Assembly (NCBI GenBank): GCA_946481615.1
Contig: CAMLOR010000208.1
Span: 1-6,014, forward strand
DNA from: an uncultured Aquimonas sp.
GTDB taxonomy: Bacteria > Pseudomonadota > Gammaproteobacteria > Xanthomonadales > Xanthomonadaceae
Length of the DNA stretch: 6,014 nt
Direction of reading: 5' to 3'
The translations under genes and the position numbers were made by a program. Within the stretch, counting starts at the first letter, position 1. Every line of letters begins with the position of its first letter. A model generated the notes under the pieces. That model was not told the origin of the DNA. It made no database searches and saw nothing but the letters and a program-made list of their open reading frames with translations. Positions 1 to 4,858 of this stretch are shown piece by piece.

Positions 1-47
1 TTCACACATCCCCGAACCCCCGAGCGCCCCCGCGTCCTCCGATCGTC

Positions 48-84
48 GATGCGGTGCGTACGCGTAGAGCTACGCACCTCCATC
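48..84. repeat. Short intergenic hairpin, 8-bp perfect core stem
   Basis: GGTGCGTA (53-60) is the exact reverse complement of TACGCACC (71-78), with a 10-base loop. Beyond a small internal loop the stem can resume with GATG (48-51) against CATC (81-84). A competing inner fold, GCGTAG (62-67) with CTACGC (70-75), uses part of the same bases, so the element has two alternative hairpins. The first 47 bases of the window are C-rich and show no coding or regulatory signal I can support. The hairpin lies outside any credible gene and directly abuts the next palindromic element. It is probably a copy of a dispersed intergenic repeat, but that cannot be shown from one copy. Confidence 0.6.
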
Positions 85-161
85 ATTCCCGCGCAGGCGG
101 GAATCCAGTGACGTTTGCGAGGCGCCTCGAAGTCACTGGGTTCCCGCCTGCGCGGGAACGA
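83..161. repeat. Inverted pair of dRS3/REP-like palindromes (BIME-like)
   Basis: The left unit (83-112) and right unit (132-161) are reverse complements at 28 of 30 positions. Each unit is itself a palindrome: ATTCCCGC-gcag-GCGGGAAT at 85-104 and GTTCCCGC-ctgc-GCGGGAAC at 140-159. Both extend inward by CCAGTGAC or its complement. The 19-base centre contains a perfect 12-bp palindrome, CGAGGCGCCTCG (118-129). The ATTCCC-N8-GGGAAT pattern is the one known as dRS3 in Neisseria, and very similar repeats are common between genes in Xanthomonadaceae and other proteobacteria. Two convergent units around a spacer resemble a BIME. The arrangement lies downstream of the minus-strand oxidoreductase gene and has no coding content. 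Confidence 0.85.
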
Positions 162-244
162 CAGCGGGTCGGAGTGCTCTTGCCGGGGTGGGGTGGCCGG
201 CGATGCGAAGGCGGCTGAAGGTCGGCGGGTTCCCGCCCGAAGGG

Positions 245-266
245 TCGCGCGCATGGATGCGCGCGA
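245..266. repeat. 10-bp perfect hairpin inside the compound element
   Basis: TCGCGCGCAT (245-254) is the exact reverse complement of ATGCGCGCGA (257-266), with only GG between them. It forms the left of two central hairpins nested in the 174-374 element and abuts the next hairpin directly. Confidence 0.75.
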
Positions 267-302
267 GTTTCTCGTCAGTCCAGGGATGGACTGTCGAGAA
301 AC
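267..302. repeat. 16-bp hairpin with 4-base loop, one mismatch
   Basis: GTTTCTCGTCAGTCCA (267-282) pairs with TGGACTGTCGAGAAAC (287-302) at 15 of 16 positions; the mismatch is T275 against T294. The loop is GGGA (283-286). On the minus strand this hairpin is preceded by structured G+C-rich sequence but not followed by a T run, so it is not a textbook intrinsic terminator. Confidence 0.8.
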
Positions 303-404
303 CCCGACGACCTTCAGCTTCCGGCGAAGCCGGCGCCGCAGCCCTCGCCGGCCGCCCCACCCCGGCAAGAGCACCTGCGACAACTTGCAAGAACCACCTG
401 CTCT

Positions 405-1718
405 TCACCGCACCCAAGTCCGCAACCGCCCCATCCCGACGCGCAGATAGAAGCGCGCAGCTTCGGGCAGGTTGAACGGAAGCGATGATGCCGAAGTAGT
501 CGGATAGGGCAGCGATTCGGCGGGTTCGCCGAGGATCCTTCGTGCGATCACGCTGCCGAGGGCGGTGCCGATGGCCAGGCCGCGGCCGTTGAAGCCGACG
601 GCGGAGAACAGGCCCGGCGCGGGTTCGTAGAGATGCGGGATCAGCTCCGGCGTGATCGTGTCGCGCGCGGCCCAGCGGTGTTCGAAGCGGATGTTCGCCA
701 GCTGTGGAAACAGGCGGCGGGTGGATGCTTCGAGGATGCGGAAACTGAGCGCGGACGCCGAACGTGGCGGCCGCAGCCAGCCCGGTCCGCCGATCACGAG
801 CCGGCGCTCGCGGTCGAGGCGGAAGTAGCGCAAACGCAAATGTTCGACGGTGCTGCCGGCGTGCCGCAGCGGCAGCACGGAGCGGTACTGCTCGTCGCGC
901 AGCGGCTCGGTGGCCAGTTGCACGCTGTAGGCGGAAAGATAACTGTGCCCGACGCACTCCTCGCCGGCACCATCGACGTCTCGCGTGAAGACGTTCGTGG
1001 CCAGCACCACGGTCGTCGCGTGCACATCGCCGGCGGCGGTCGCGACACGCCACCGTCCGTCCGCCGCGCGCCGCAGCGATTTCGCCTCGATGCCGCAGTG
1101 GATCGAAGCACCCGTATCGGCGCAAGCGCGCGCCAGGCCGCGCGCGAACGCGAGCGGCTCGATGGTGCCGTCGCGCTCGTCCAGCCAGCCGCCGGCGAAC
1201 GCGCGGGTGCCGAGCAGGCGAGCGGTTTCTTCGCGCCCGAGCAGGCGGACGGGCGCGCCGCGCTCCGCCCATGACGCGGCGAGGCGTTCGAGATCGCGCA
1301 GCTTGCGCGTCGCGCGCGTGGCCTGGATCCAGCCGGCACGCTGCGGATCGCAGTCGATGCGATGGCGCGCGACGAGATCGAACAGCAAGGCCGGCGCCTG
1401 GCCGGAAAACTCGACGAGGCGCTCGCCTCGTTCGTCGCCGTAGGCCGCGCGGATTGCATCGGGCGAAACCTGCAGGCCCGCGATGATCTGGCCGTTGGCG
1501 CGGCCGGTGGATCCCAGGCCCGGTTCCTGCCGTTCCAGCACGGCGACGCGAAGCCCGTGTTGCGCGAGATGCAATGCCGCGGAAAGTCCCGTCACGCCCG
1601 CGCCGATCACGATCGCGTCCGGCGCCTCGCGCGGCAGCGTGGCGTCGCGCGAAATGCGCGGATGCGGGGCGAGCGGCGGCGCCGTGCGCAGCCACAGCGG
1701 CGCCAGGGATTCCGACAC
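405..1718 (-). CDS. FAD-dependent oxidoreductase, DAO family (PuuB-like)
   Basis: A 437-aa flavoprotein of the D-amino-acid oxidase superfamily, which oxidises amines or amino acids at the C-N bond using FAD. The dinucleotide-binding fold is clear: a beta strand followed by GAGVTG (39-44), with E62 ending the second strand to bind the FAD ribose. GSTGRANGQ (69-77) resembles the GASGRNGGQ segment of gamma-glutamylputrescine oxidase PuuB and relatives. The C-terminal FAD-contacting segment is FSAVGFNGRGLAIGTALGS (371-389). The start is GTG at 1718, one base after the stop of the upstream membrane-protein gene; a longer frame from 1778 would overlap that gene and adds unfamily-like residues. There is no clear ribosome site, so translation is probably coupled to the upstream gene. 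The substrate cannot be assigned: no polyamine or proline catabolic genes lie beside it. Family call is firm; the PuuB-like subgroup is tentative. Confidence 0.87.
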   Translation of the reverse strand: MSESLAPLWLRTAPPLAPHPRISRDATLPREAPDAIVIGAGVTGLSAALHLAQHGLRVAVLERQEPGLGSTGRANGQIIAGLQVSPDAIRAAYGDERGERLVEFSGQAPALLFDLVARHRIDCDPQRAGWIQATRATRKLRDLERLAASWAERGAPVRLLGREETARLLGTRAFAGGWLDERDGTIEPLAFARGLARACADTGASIHCGIEAKSLRRAADGRWRVATAAGDVHATTVVLATNVFTRDVDGAGEECVGHSYLSAYSVQLATEPLRDEQYRSVLPLRHAGSTVEHLRLRYFRLDRERRLVIGGPGWLRPPRSASALSFRILEASTRRLFPQLANIRFEHRWAARDTITPELIPHLYEPAPGLFSAVGFNGRGLAIGTALGSVIARRILGEPAESLPYPTTSASSLPFNLPEAARFYLRVGMGRLRTWVR

Positions 1719-1719
1719 G

Positions 1720-2085
1720 CTAGTTCGCGAACGCGGCGAGCGCCAGCAGCACGAAACCCGCGACGGCGAGCACGGCATGGCCCACGATGAGCGTGCCGGG
1801 CAGCAGGCGTTGCTTCCACTGGTAGCCGAGATTCAGCACGGCGCCGCCGATGGCCGCCAGCACGAACAACACCAGCGCGATCAGCGCCGTGCCCGGAAGG
1901 CCTTCGAAGTAGGCCGCGGTTGCCAGCAGCGCGATCGCCGCCGCCGCGAGGAAGCCGTGCAGCATCGCCAGCCATGCCGGCGGATTCACCTTGCGAGCGA
2001 AACGCTGTCCCGCCATCGCCAGACCGCCCACCGCGGCGATCGCGAGCAGCACCACCGCCAGCCGCATCATCGTCATTGCGTCCAC
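1720..2085 (-). CDS. Small four-helix inner-membrane protein, unknown function
   Basis: A 121-aa hydrophobic protein with four predicted membrane helices at about residues 6-26, 36-60, 64-87 and 97-119, separated by short charged loops (QRFARK after helix 1, QWKQR after helix 3). I do not recognise a named family. H43 (in LHG, start of helix 2) and H103 (in GHAVLA, start of helix 4) are similarly placed in two helices, a pattern seen in small haem-b membrane proteins, but this is only suggestive. The start is chosen as GTG at 2085 because GAGGAGG ends 5 bases upstream; the ATG at 2076 would be 14 bases away. The stop TAG (1720-1722) is followed after one base by the GTG of the FAD oxidoreductase, so the two genes form an operon with this one first. 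Confidence 0.75.
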   Translation of the reverse strand: MDAMTMMRLAVVLLAIAAVGGLAMAGQRFARKVNPPAWLAMLHGFLAAAAIALLATAAYFEGLPGTALIALVLFVLAAIGGAVLNLGYQWKQRLLPGTLIVGHAVLAVAGFVLLALAAFAN

Positions 2086-2090
2086 GACAT

Positions 2091-2097
2091 CCTCCTC
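2091..2097 (-). promoter_or_regulatory. Strong ribosome binding site deciding a GTG start
   Basis: On the minus strand the sequence reads GAGGAGG, then 5 bases, then GTG at 2085. The spacing fits GTG and not the in-frame ATG at 2076 (14 bases), so it supports the non-ATG start of the membrane protein. A frame open further upstream (to 2274) has no comparable site and would run through the divergent promoter region. Confidence 0.7.
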
Positions 2098-2185
2098 GTT
2101 CGAGCCGGATTCCGATGCCACGCCAATGCTTGCTTCGCCGCAACTGTGCGCGCCTGCGCGGCCGATCGCCAGCGTGCTCGACAGC

Positions 2186-2204
2186 AGATCGGGGCCTCCG
2201 ATCT
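2186..2204. promoter_or_regulatory. 7-bp inverted repeat in the divergent promoter region
   Basis: AGATCGG (2186-2192) and CCGATCT (2198-2204) are exact reverse complements around a 5-base centre. It lies in the 178-bp space (2086-2263) between two divergent genes, 60 bases before the OmpA-domain gene, so it could be an operator or a leader hairpin. TCGACA (2178-2183) matches 5 of 6 bases of a sigma-70 -35 box, but no convincing -10 follows at the right distance. I see no other supportable promoter in this gap. The role is unproven. Confidence 0.35.
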
Positions 2205-2250
2205 CAGGACGGGTTAAGGGCTTCGGCGCGACGCTGGCGGCAGCCGATGC

Positions 2251-2256
2251 AGGAGG
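2251..2256 (+). promoter_or_regulatory. AGGAGG ribosome binding site of the OmpA-domain gene
   Basis: A perfect AGGAGG lies 7 bases before ATG 2264. The reading frame stays open upstream to about 1991, so this site, with the signal peptide that begins right after the ATG, fixes the true start. Confidence 0.85.
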
Positions 2257-2263
2257 CCGTCCG

Positions 2264-3142
2264 ATGAAACGCATGCTGCTTTGCGCCGCCCTGTTGGCGG
2301 CTGCGCCGCTGGTACAGGCGCAATGGGACTACGACGAAGGCGATCCCGTCGACGAGGTGGCCGCCCTGATCGACGAGCTCGACCGGCTGCGCTCGAACCG
2401 CGACGTGCTCGAATTCGCGGACGACGAATTCGCGCAGGCCGAGGACTACATCGAAGCGCTGGCCGAGCAACCGCCGCATCGCATCGATCCGGAAGACATC
2501 GATGCCGCCGAACGCCTGCTCGCGCGGGTGGAGCGCGTCGCGGCGCGGCGTGCAGGTTCGGTGCCGCGCCGCGAACGCGAAGTCGTGATCGTGGACGAAG
2601 ATGACGACGAACGCGCCTGGGACGAAGCGCGCGACGCGCGCGACGAGGCCGAACGCGAGCGCCTGGCCGCCGACGAGGAACGCGAACGTGCGCTCGCCGC
2701 GCAGATGGAAGCCGAGCACGAGCGCAACGAGAACGCGAGACTGCGCGAGGAGCTTGGCGAGGCGCAGACGCGCGTCACCGATCGCGGCCTGGTGCTGACG
2801 CTGGGCGACGTGCTGTTCGCGGTGGGCAAGGCCGATCTGAAGCCCGGCGCCGCCCGCACGCTCGACAAGCTCGTGGCCGCGATGCGCCGCGAACCGGAGA
2901 CCACGGTGACCATCGAAGGCCATACCGATTCGACCGGCAGGCACGCCTACAACGTGACGCTGTCGCAGCGCCGCGCCAATGCCGTGCGCAGTTACCTTGC
3001 GTCGAAGGGCATCGCGGGCGCGCGCATCGAAACGCGCGGTCTGGGCCCGGATTTCCCGGTCGCGACCAATGCCACCGAAGCCGGCCGCCAGCAGAACCGC
3101 CGCGTCGAGGTCCTGGTGCAGAACGAGGACCTCGACGAGTAG
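2264..3142 (+). CDS. OmpA-family peptidoglycan-binding envelope protein
   Basis: A 292-aa exported protein. Residues 1-19 are a signal peptide (KR, hydrophobic core, VQA before Q20) and lack a lipobox cysteine near the cleavage site. Residues 25-98 look helical and acidic. Residues 101-170 are extremely charged, with an acidic run VDEDDDE (110-116) and Glu/Arg-rich, probably coiled-coil sequence. The OmpA-like domain spans about 173-287. Its signature is IEGHTDSTG (217-225) through LSQRRAN (233-239), ending NRRVEVLV. D222 and R237 match the Asp/Arg pair that holds the diaminopimelate of peptidoglycan in OmpA domains. There is no beta-barrel, so it is probably periplasmic and attached to peptidoglycan, the helical part acting as a spacer or partner-binding arm. 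The N-terminal helical part plus OmpA domain resembles DUF4398-OmpA proteins, tentatively. It is divergent from the membrane-protein operon and convergent with the acyltransferase. Confidence 0.92.
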   Translation: MKRMLLCAALLAAAPLVQAQWDYDEGDPVDEVAALIDELDRLRSNRDVLEFADDEFAQAEDYIEALAEQPPHRIDPEDIDAAERLLARVERVAARRAGSVPRREREVVIVDEDDDERAWDEARDARDEAERERLAADEERERALAAQMEAEHERNENARLREELGEAQTRVTDRGLVLTLGDVLFAVGKADLKPGAARTLDKLVAAMRREPETTVTIEGHTDSTGRHAYNVTLSQRRANAVRSYLASKGIAGARIETRGLGPDFPVATNATEAGRQQNRRVEVLVQNEDLDE

Positions 3143-3146
3143 GTCC
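3127..3146. repeat. 6-bp inverted repeat across the OmpA-domain stop codon
   Basis: GGACCT (3127-3132) and AGGTCC (3141-3146) are exact reverse complements with an 8-base loop; the stop codon TAG (3140-3142) lies at the loop/right-arm junction. It is the only hairpin near the 16-bp gap between two convergent genes. It has no T run on either side, so a terminator role is weakly supported and it may be chance. Confidence 0.25.
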
Positions 3147-3158
3147 GCCGCCGGGATC

Positions 3159-3827
3159 CTAGAAGCGTGTGCCGGCCGCGGCCTGCGGGCGCGCGGGCGG
3201 CTGCGCGACGCCATGCCGCTCGCAATGTTCGCGCACGCGCTGCACCGAGGCCTCCGACACCAGGGCGCCCGCGGTGGGAAACAGCAGGAAGATCGCGCCG
3301 CTGTCGCGATAGCGCGGCGGCAGGTCGAACGCCGGCTCGACGCGCTGGCCGTGCGCGCCGAAATACCGCAGGCAGACCGACTGCAACATCTTCATCGCAT
3401 CCGGCTTGCAGATCAGGCCGATGGCGTCGGCATGGAACACCCACGCGAGCGACAGCAAGTGCAGGGTCAGCTCGCGGAAGATCGGCTGGGCGCGGTGGCG
3501 CGGATCGACGCACAGGTGGTTGGCCCATACGAAACACCGCGCCAGCAACGGGTGGCATCCGAGCAGGCGCGAGCGGGTGTCTTCTTCCTCCGGCAGGAGC
3601 ACATGGCCGTTGCCGGGCGCGCGCACCGTGGCGCAGATGCCGCCGATCACCTCGTCGCCGTCCAGGGCCAGCAGCGGATAGGTCACGCCGGTGCGAGCCG
3701 TGCGCTCGCGCAGGCCGCGCGGCGCCGGAATGCCGGCACGCGGCAGCACCTGCTGCGCCAGCGCGTCGTAGCGCTCCAGCAAGCCGGGATCGTGGGTGAT
3801 GGCGTAGCGGATCGGCGCCCGGTTCAT
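3159..3827 (-). CDS. GNAT-fold acyltransferase-like protein
   Basis: A 222-aa soluble protein whose pattern fits the GNAT/autoinducer-synthase fold. It has an N-terminal helix with LLERYDAL (16-23), strands PLLALDGDEVIGGICATVR (51-69), and then the central strand and loop HLCVDPRHRAQPIF (104-117) followed by a helix. Later comes the GLICKPDAMKMLQSVCLRYFG segment (137-157), like the Gly-rich, helix-then-aromatic end of LuxI/FeeM-type N-acyl synthases. The cofactor loop follows VxPxxR (V107, P109, R112), but the usual glycines of RxxGxG are replaced (A113, P115, F117), so an acyl-ACP or unusual donor is possible and inactivity cannot be excluded. ATG 3827 overlaps the upstream methyltransferase stop as ATGA, implying coupled translation and a shared job. 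A longer frame from 3881 is rejected because it overlaps that gene further. The substrate is unknown. The fold is moderately sure; the LuxI/FeeM affinity is a guess. Confidence 0.6.
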   Translation of the reverse strand: MNRAPIRYAITHDPGLLERYDALAQQVLPRAGIPAPRGLRERTARTGVTYPLLALDGDEVIGGICATVRAPGNGHVLLPEEEDTRSRLLGCHPLLARCFVWANHLCVDPRHRAQPIFRELTLHLLSLAWVFHADAIGLICKPDAMKMLQSVCLRYFGAHGQRVEPAFDLPPRYRDSGAIFLLFPTAGALVSEASVQRVREHCERHGVAQPPARPQAAAGTRF

Positions 3828-4726
3828 GCGAGGCGCGGCGGGAACGGTGCGACGATTTCCGCATGCACCGCGCCCCAGCAATCGAGCATGCGGTGCGCCG
3901 GGCTCCAGTCGGGCTGGCCGCGGTGCGCGCGGACGAAATCGTGGCTGCGCAGGTGCCCGAGCACGCGCATGCCGCGCGCGGCGACGAACTCCTCCACGCC
4001 CAGCGGATCGAGGCCGAAGCGGTACGGTTCGCCGCGCCTGGCCACGTACCGCACCATTTCCTCGGCGCCGAAATAGCGCTCCGGGTGCCTGCAGGCGTCG
4101 GCATAGAGATATTCGAACGCGAGCGTCGAGCGCGGCGCGCAGCGCGTGATCGCGGCGAGCGTGGCGTCGACCGCCTGCGCCGTGAGGTACATCGTCACGC
4201 CTTCCCAGAGGAAGAAGGTCGGCAGGGAAGGATCGAACCCGGCGGCCTGCAGGCGCTCGGACAGGACGTCGGTTTCGAAGTCCATCGCCACGAAGACCAC
4301 GTGCCCGGGAAGCGCCGGCAACACCCGGCGCAAGCGCTGCCGCTTGCGGGCCGCGGTGGCGGGGTGATCGACCTCGAACACGCGCGCACCGTGCAGTGCG
4401 GCGGAAAAGCGGTAGGCGCGGCTGTCGAGCCCGGCGCCCAGGATCACGAACTGGCGCACGCCGCTCGCGATGCGCTCGACGAACAGCCTGTCGAAATGCC
4501 GGGTCCGCACGCAGTGGAAGACGTACATGCCCGGCAACACGCGGGCGTAGGCCGCGCGCATCAAGGCGCGCAGCGGCGCGAAGCCGGCGATCGCGCGCCG
4601 CCAGGGGCCGATCAGGTGCGCAGCCAGCGTATCGGCGACCCGCAACCAGTCCTGCGGTTGGTGGACGGCGACGGCGCGCGCGAACGCGGCGCCCTCGGCG
4701 GTGCGGCTGTGTGCATCGGGTTGCAT
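3824..4726 (-). CDS. Class I SAM methyltransferase, leucine carboxyl methyltransferase family
   Basis: A 300-aa member of the LCMT/PPM1-like (TIGR00027-type) SAM-dependent methyltransferases, which typically methylate carboxyl or hydroxyl groups. The characteristic N-terminal SRTAEGAAFARA lies at 7-18. The SAM-binding motif I is VILGAGLDSRAYR (94-106). The acidic residue for the SAM ribose is in FEVDHP (117-122), MDFE (148-151) follows, and the family hallmark LWEGVTMYL is at 173-181. Length is normal for the family. ATG 4726 is chosen because it puts the conserved N-terminal motif at the usual place; the ribosome site is weak (AGG, 9 bases away). An upstream in-frame GTG (4789) lies inside the hairpin arm and is less likely. 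Its stop overlaps the acyltransferase start (ATGA). The gap to the upstream DUF885 gene is 132 bp. The substrate is unknown; bacterial members are mostly uncharacterised. Confidence 0.9.
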   Translation of the reverse strand: MQPDAHSRTAEGAAFARAVAVHQPQDWLRVADTLAAHLIGPWRRAIAGFAPLRALMRAAYARVLPGMYVFHCVRTRHFDRLFVERIASGVRQFVILGAGLDSRAYRFSAALHGARVFEVDHPATAARKRQRLRRVLPALPGHVVFVAMDFETDVLSERLQAAGFDPSLPTFFLWEGVTMYLTAQAVDATLAAITRCAPRSTLAFEYLYADACRHPERYFGAEEMVRYVARRGEPYRFGLDPLGVEEFVAARGMRVLGHLRSHDFVRAHRGQPDWSPAHRMLDCWGAVHAEIVAPFPPRLA

Positions 4727-4731
4727 CGGGT
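4712..4731. repeat. Tandem 10-bp duplication spanning the methyltransferase start
   Basis: TGCATCGGGT occurs twice without a gap (4712-4721 and 4722-4731). On the coding (minus) strand each copy reads ACCCGATGCA, so there are two identical ATG contexts 10 bases apart. Only the upstream ATG (4726) is in frame with the methyltransferase; the second (4716) is one base out of frame. Confidence 0.8.
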
Positions 4732-4785
4732 CCGGCCTCGGCGCGCGGCGCGCGCGGTCACTACCGAGGTCAGAACGCGACGCAA

Positions 4786-4809
4786 GCACCGGAAGTATCG
4801 TTCCGGTGC
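4786..4809. terminator. 9-bp perfect hairpin between DUF885 and methyltransferase genes
   Basis: GCACCGGAA (4786-4794) and TTCCGGTGC (4801-4809) are exact reverse complements around the 6-base loop GTATCG. It lies 49 bases after the DUF885 stop in the direction of transcription and 59 bases before the methyltransferase ATG. A terminator for the DUF885 gene is the simplest reading, but only TT of the expected U-run follows (TTGCGTCGCG), so it could equally be an operator or an attenuator for the downstream pair. The rest of the gap, 4727-4785 and 4810-4858, shows no strong promoter. Confidence 0.5.
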
Positions 4810-4858
4810 CGGGGGCGTTTGCATTTCTTTCGCGTTGGGCCGCCCGCGCCCGGCGCCG

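Larger units (their letters stand above)
174..374. repeat. ~200-bp compound inverted-repeat element
   Basis: Outer arms 174-203 and 345-374 are reverse complements at 29 of 30 bases (only T194 differs). Further in, GCTGAAGGTCG (214-224) pairs perfectly with CGACCTTCAGC (308-318). The centre holds two more hairpins (245-266 and 267-302), and the right side a small CCGGC-gaa-GCCGG stem (321-333). The whole block can therefore fold as a long branched hairpin on either strand. It begins 30 bases after the stop codon of the minus-strand oxidoreductase, so that transcript would enter it and could be terminated or stabilised by it. No open frame inside looks like a gene; peptides in all frames are Arg/Pro-rich. 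It is probably a non-autonomous dispersed intergenic element. Confidence 0.8.

Noticed and set aside
48..374. Possible CRISPR array
   Set aside because: The repeats are inverted, of different sequence, and not regularly spaced.
115..475. Short plus-strand frames in the repeat region
   Set aside because: Their sequence is the translation of palindromic repeats, with no ribosome site or family likeness.
133..1695. Long minus-strand open frame (520 codons) overlapping the oxidoreductase in another frame
   Set aside because: Its product is Arg/Ala/Pro-rich with no recognisable motif and runs into the intergenic repeats, whereas the other frame encodes a clear FAD-binding protein. High G+C makes such empty frames common.
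2110..2149. Possible minus-strand promoter (TTGCGG, 17 bases, TGGCAT) for the membrane-protein operon
   Set aside because: Each box matches the consensus at only three of six positions, which is not better than chance here.
2204..3214. Minus-strand open frame opposite the OmpA-domain gene
   Set aside because: The plus strand has a signal peptide, a perfect ribosome site and an OmpA signature; the antisense product resembles no family.
2979..4076. Plus-strand open frame across the convergent junction and the acyltransferase
   Set aside because: It overlaps two better-supported genes and crosses their ends; no motif or ribosome site.
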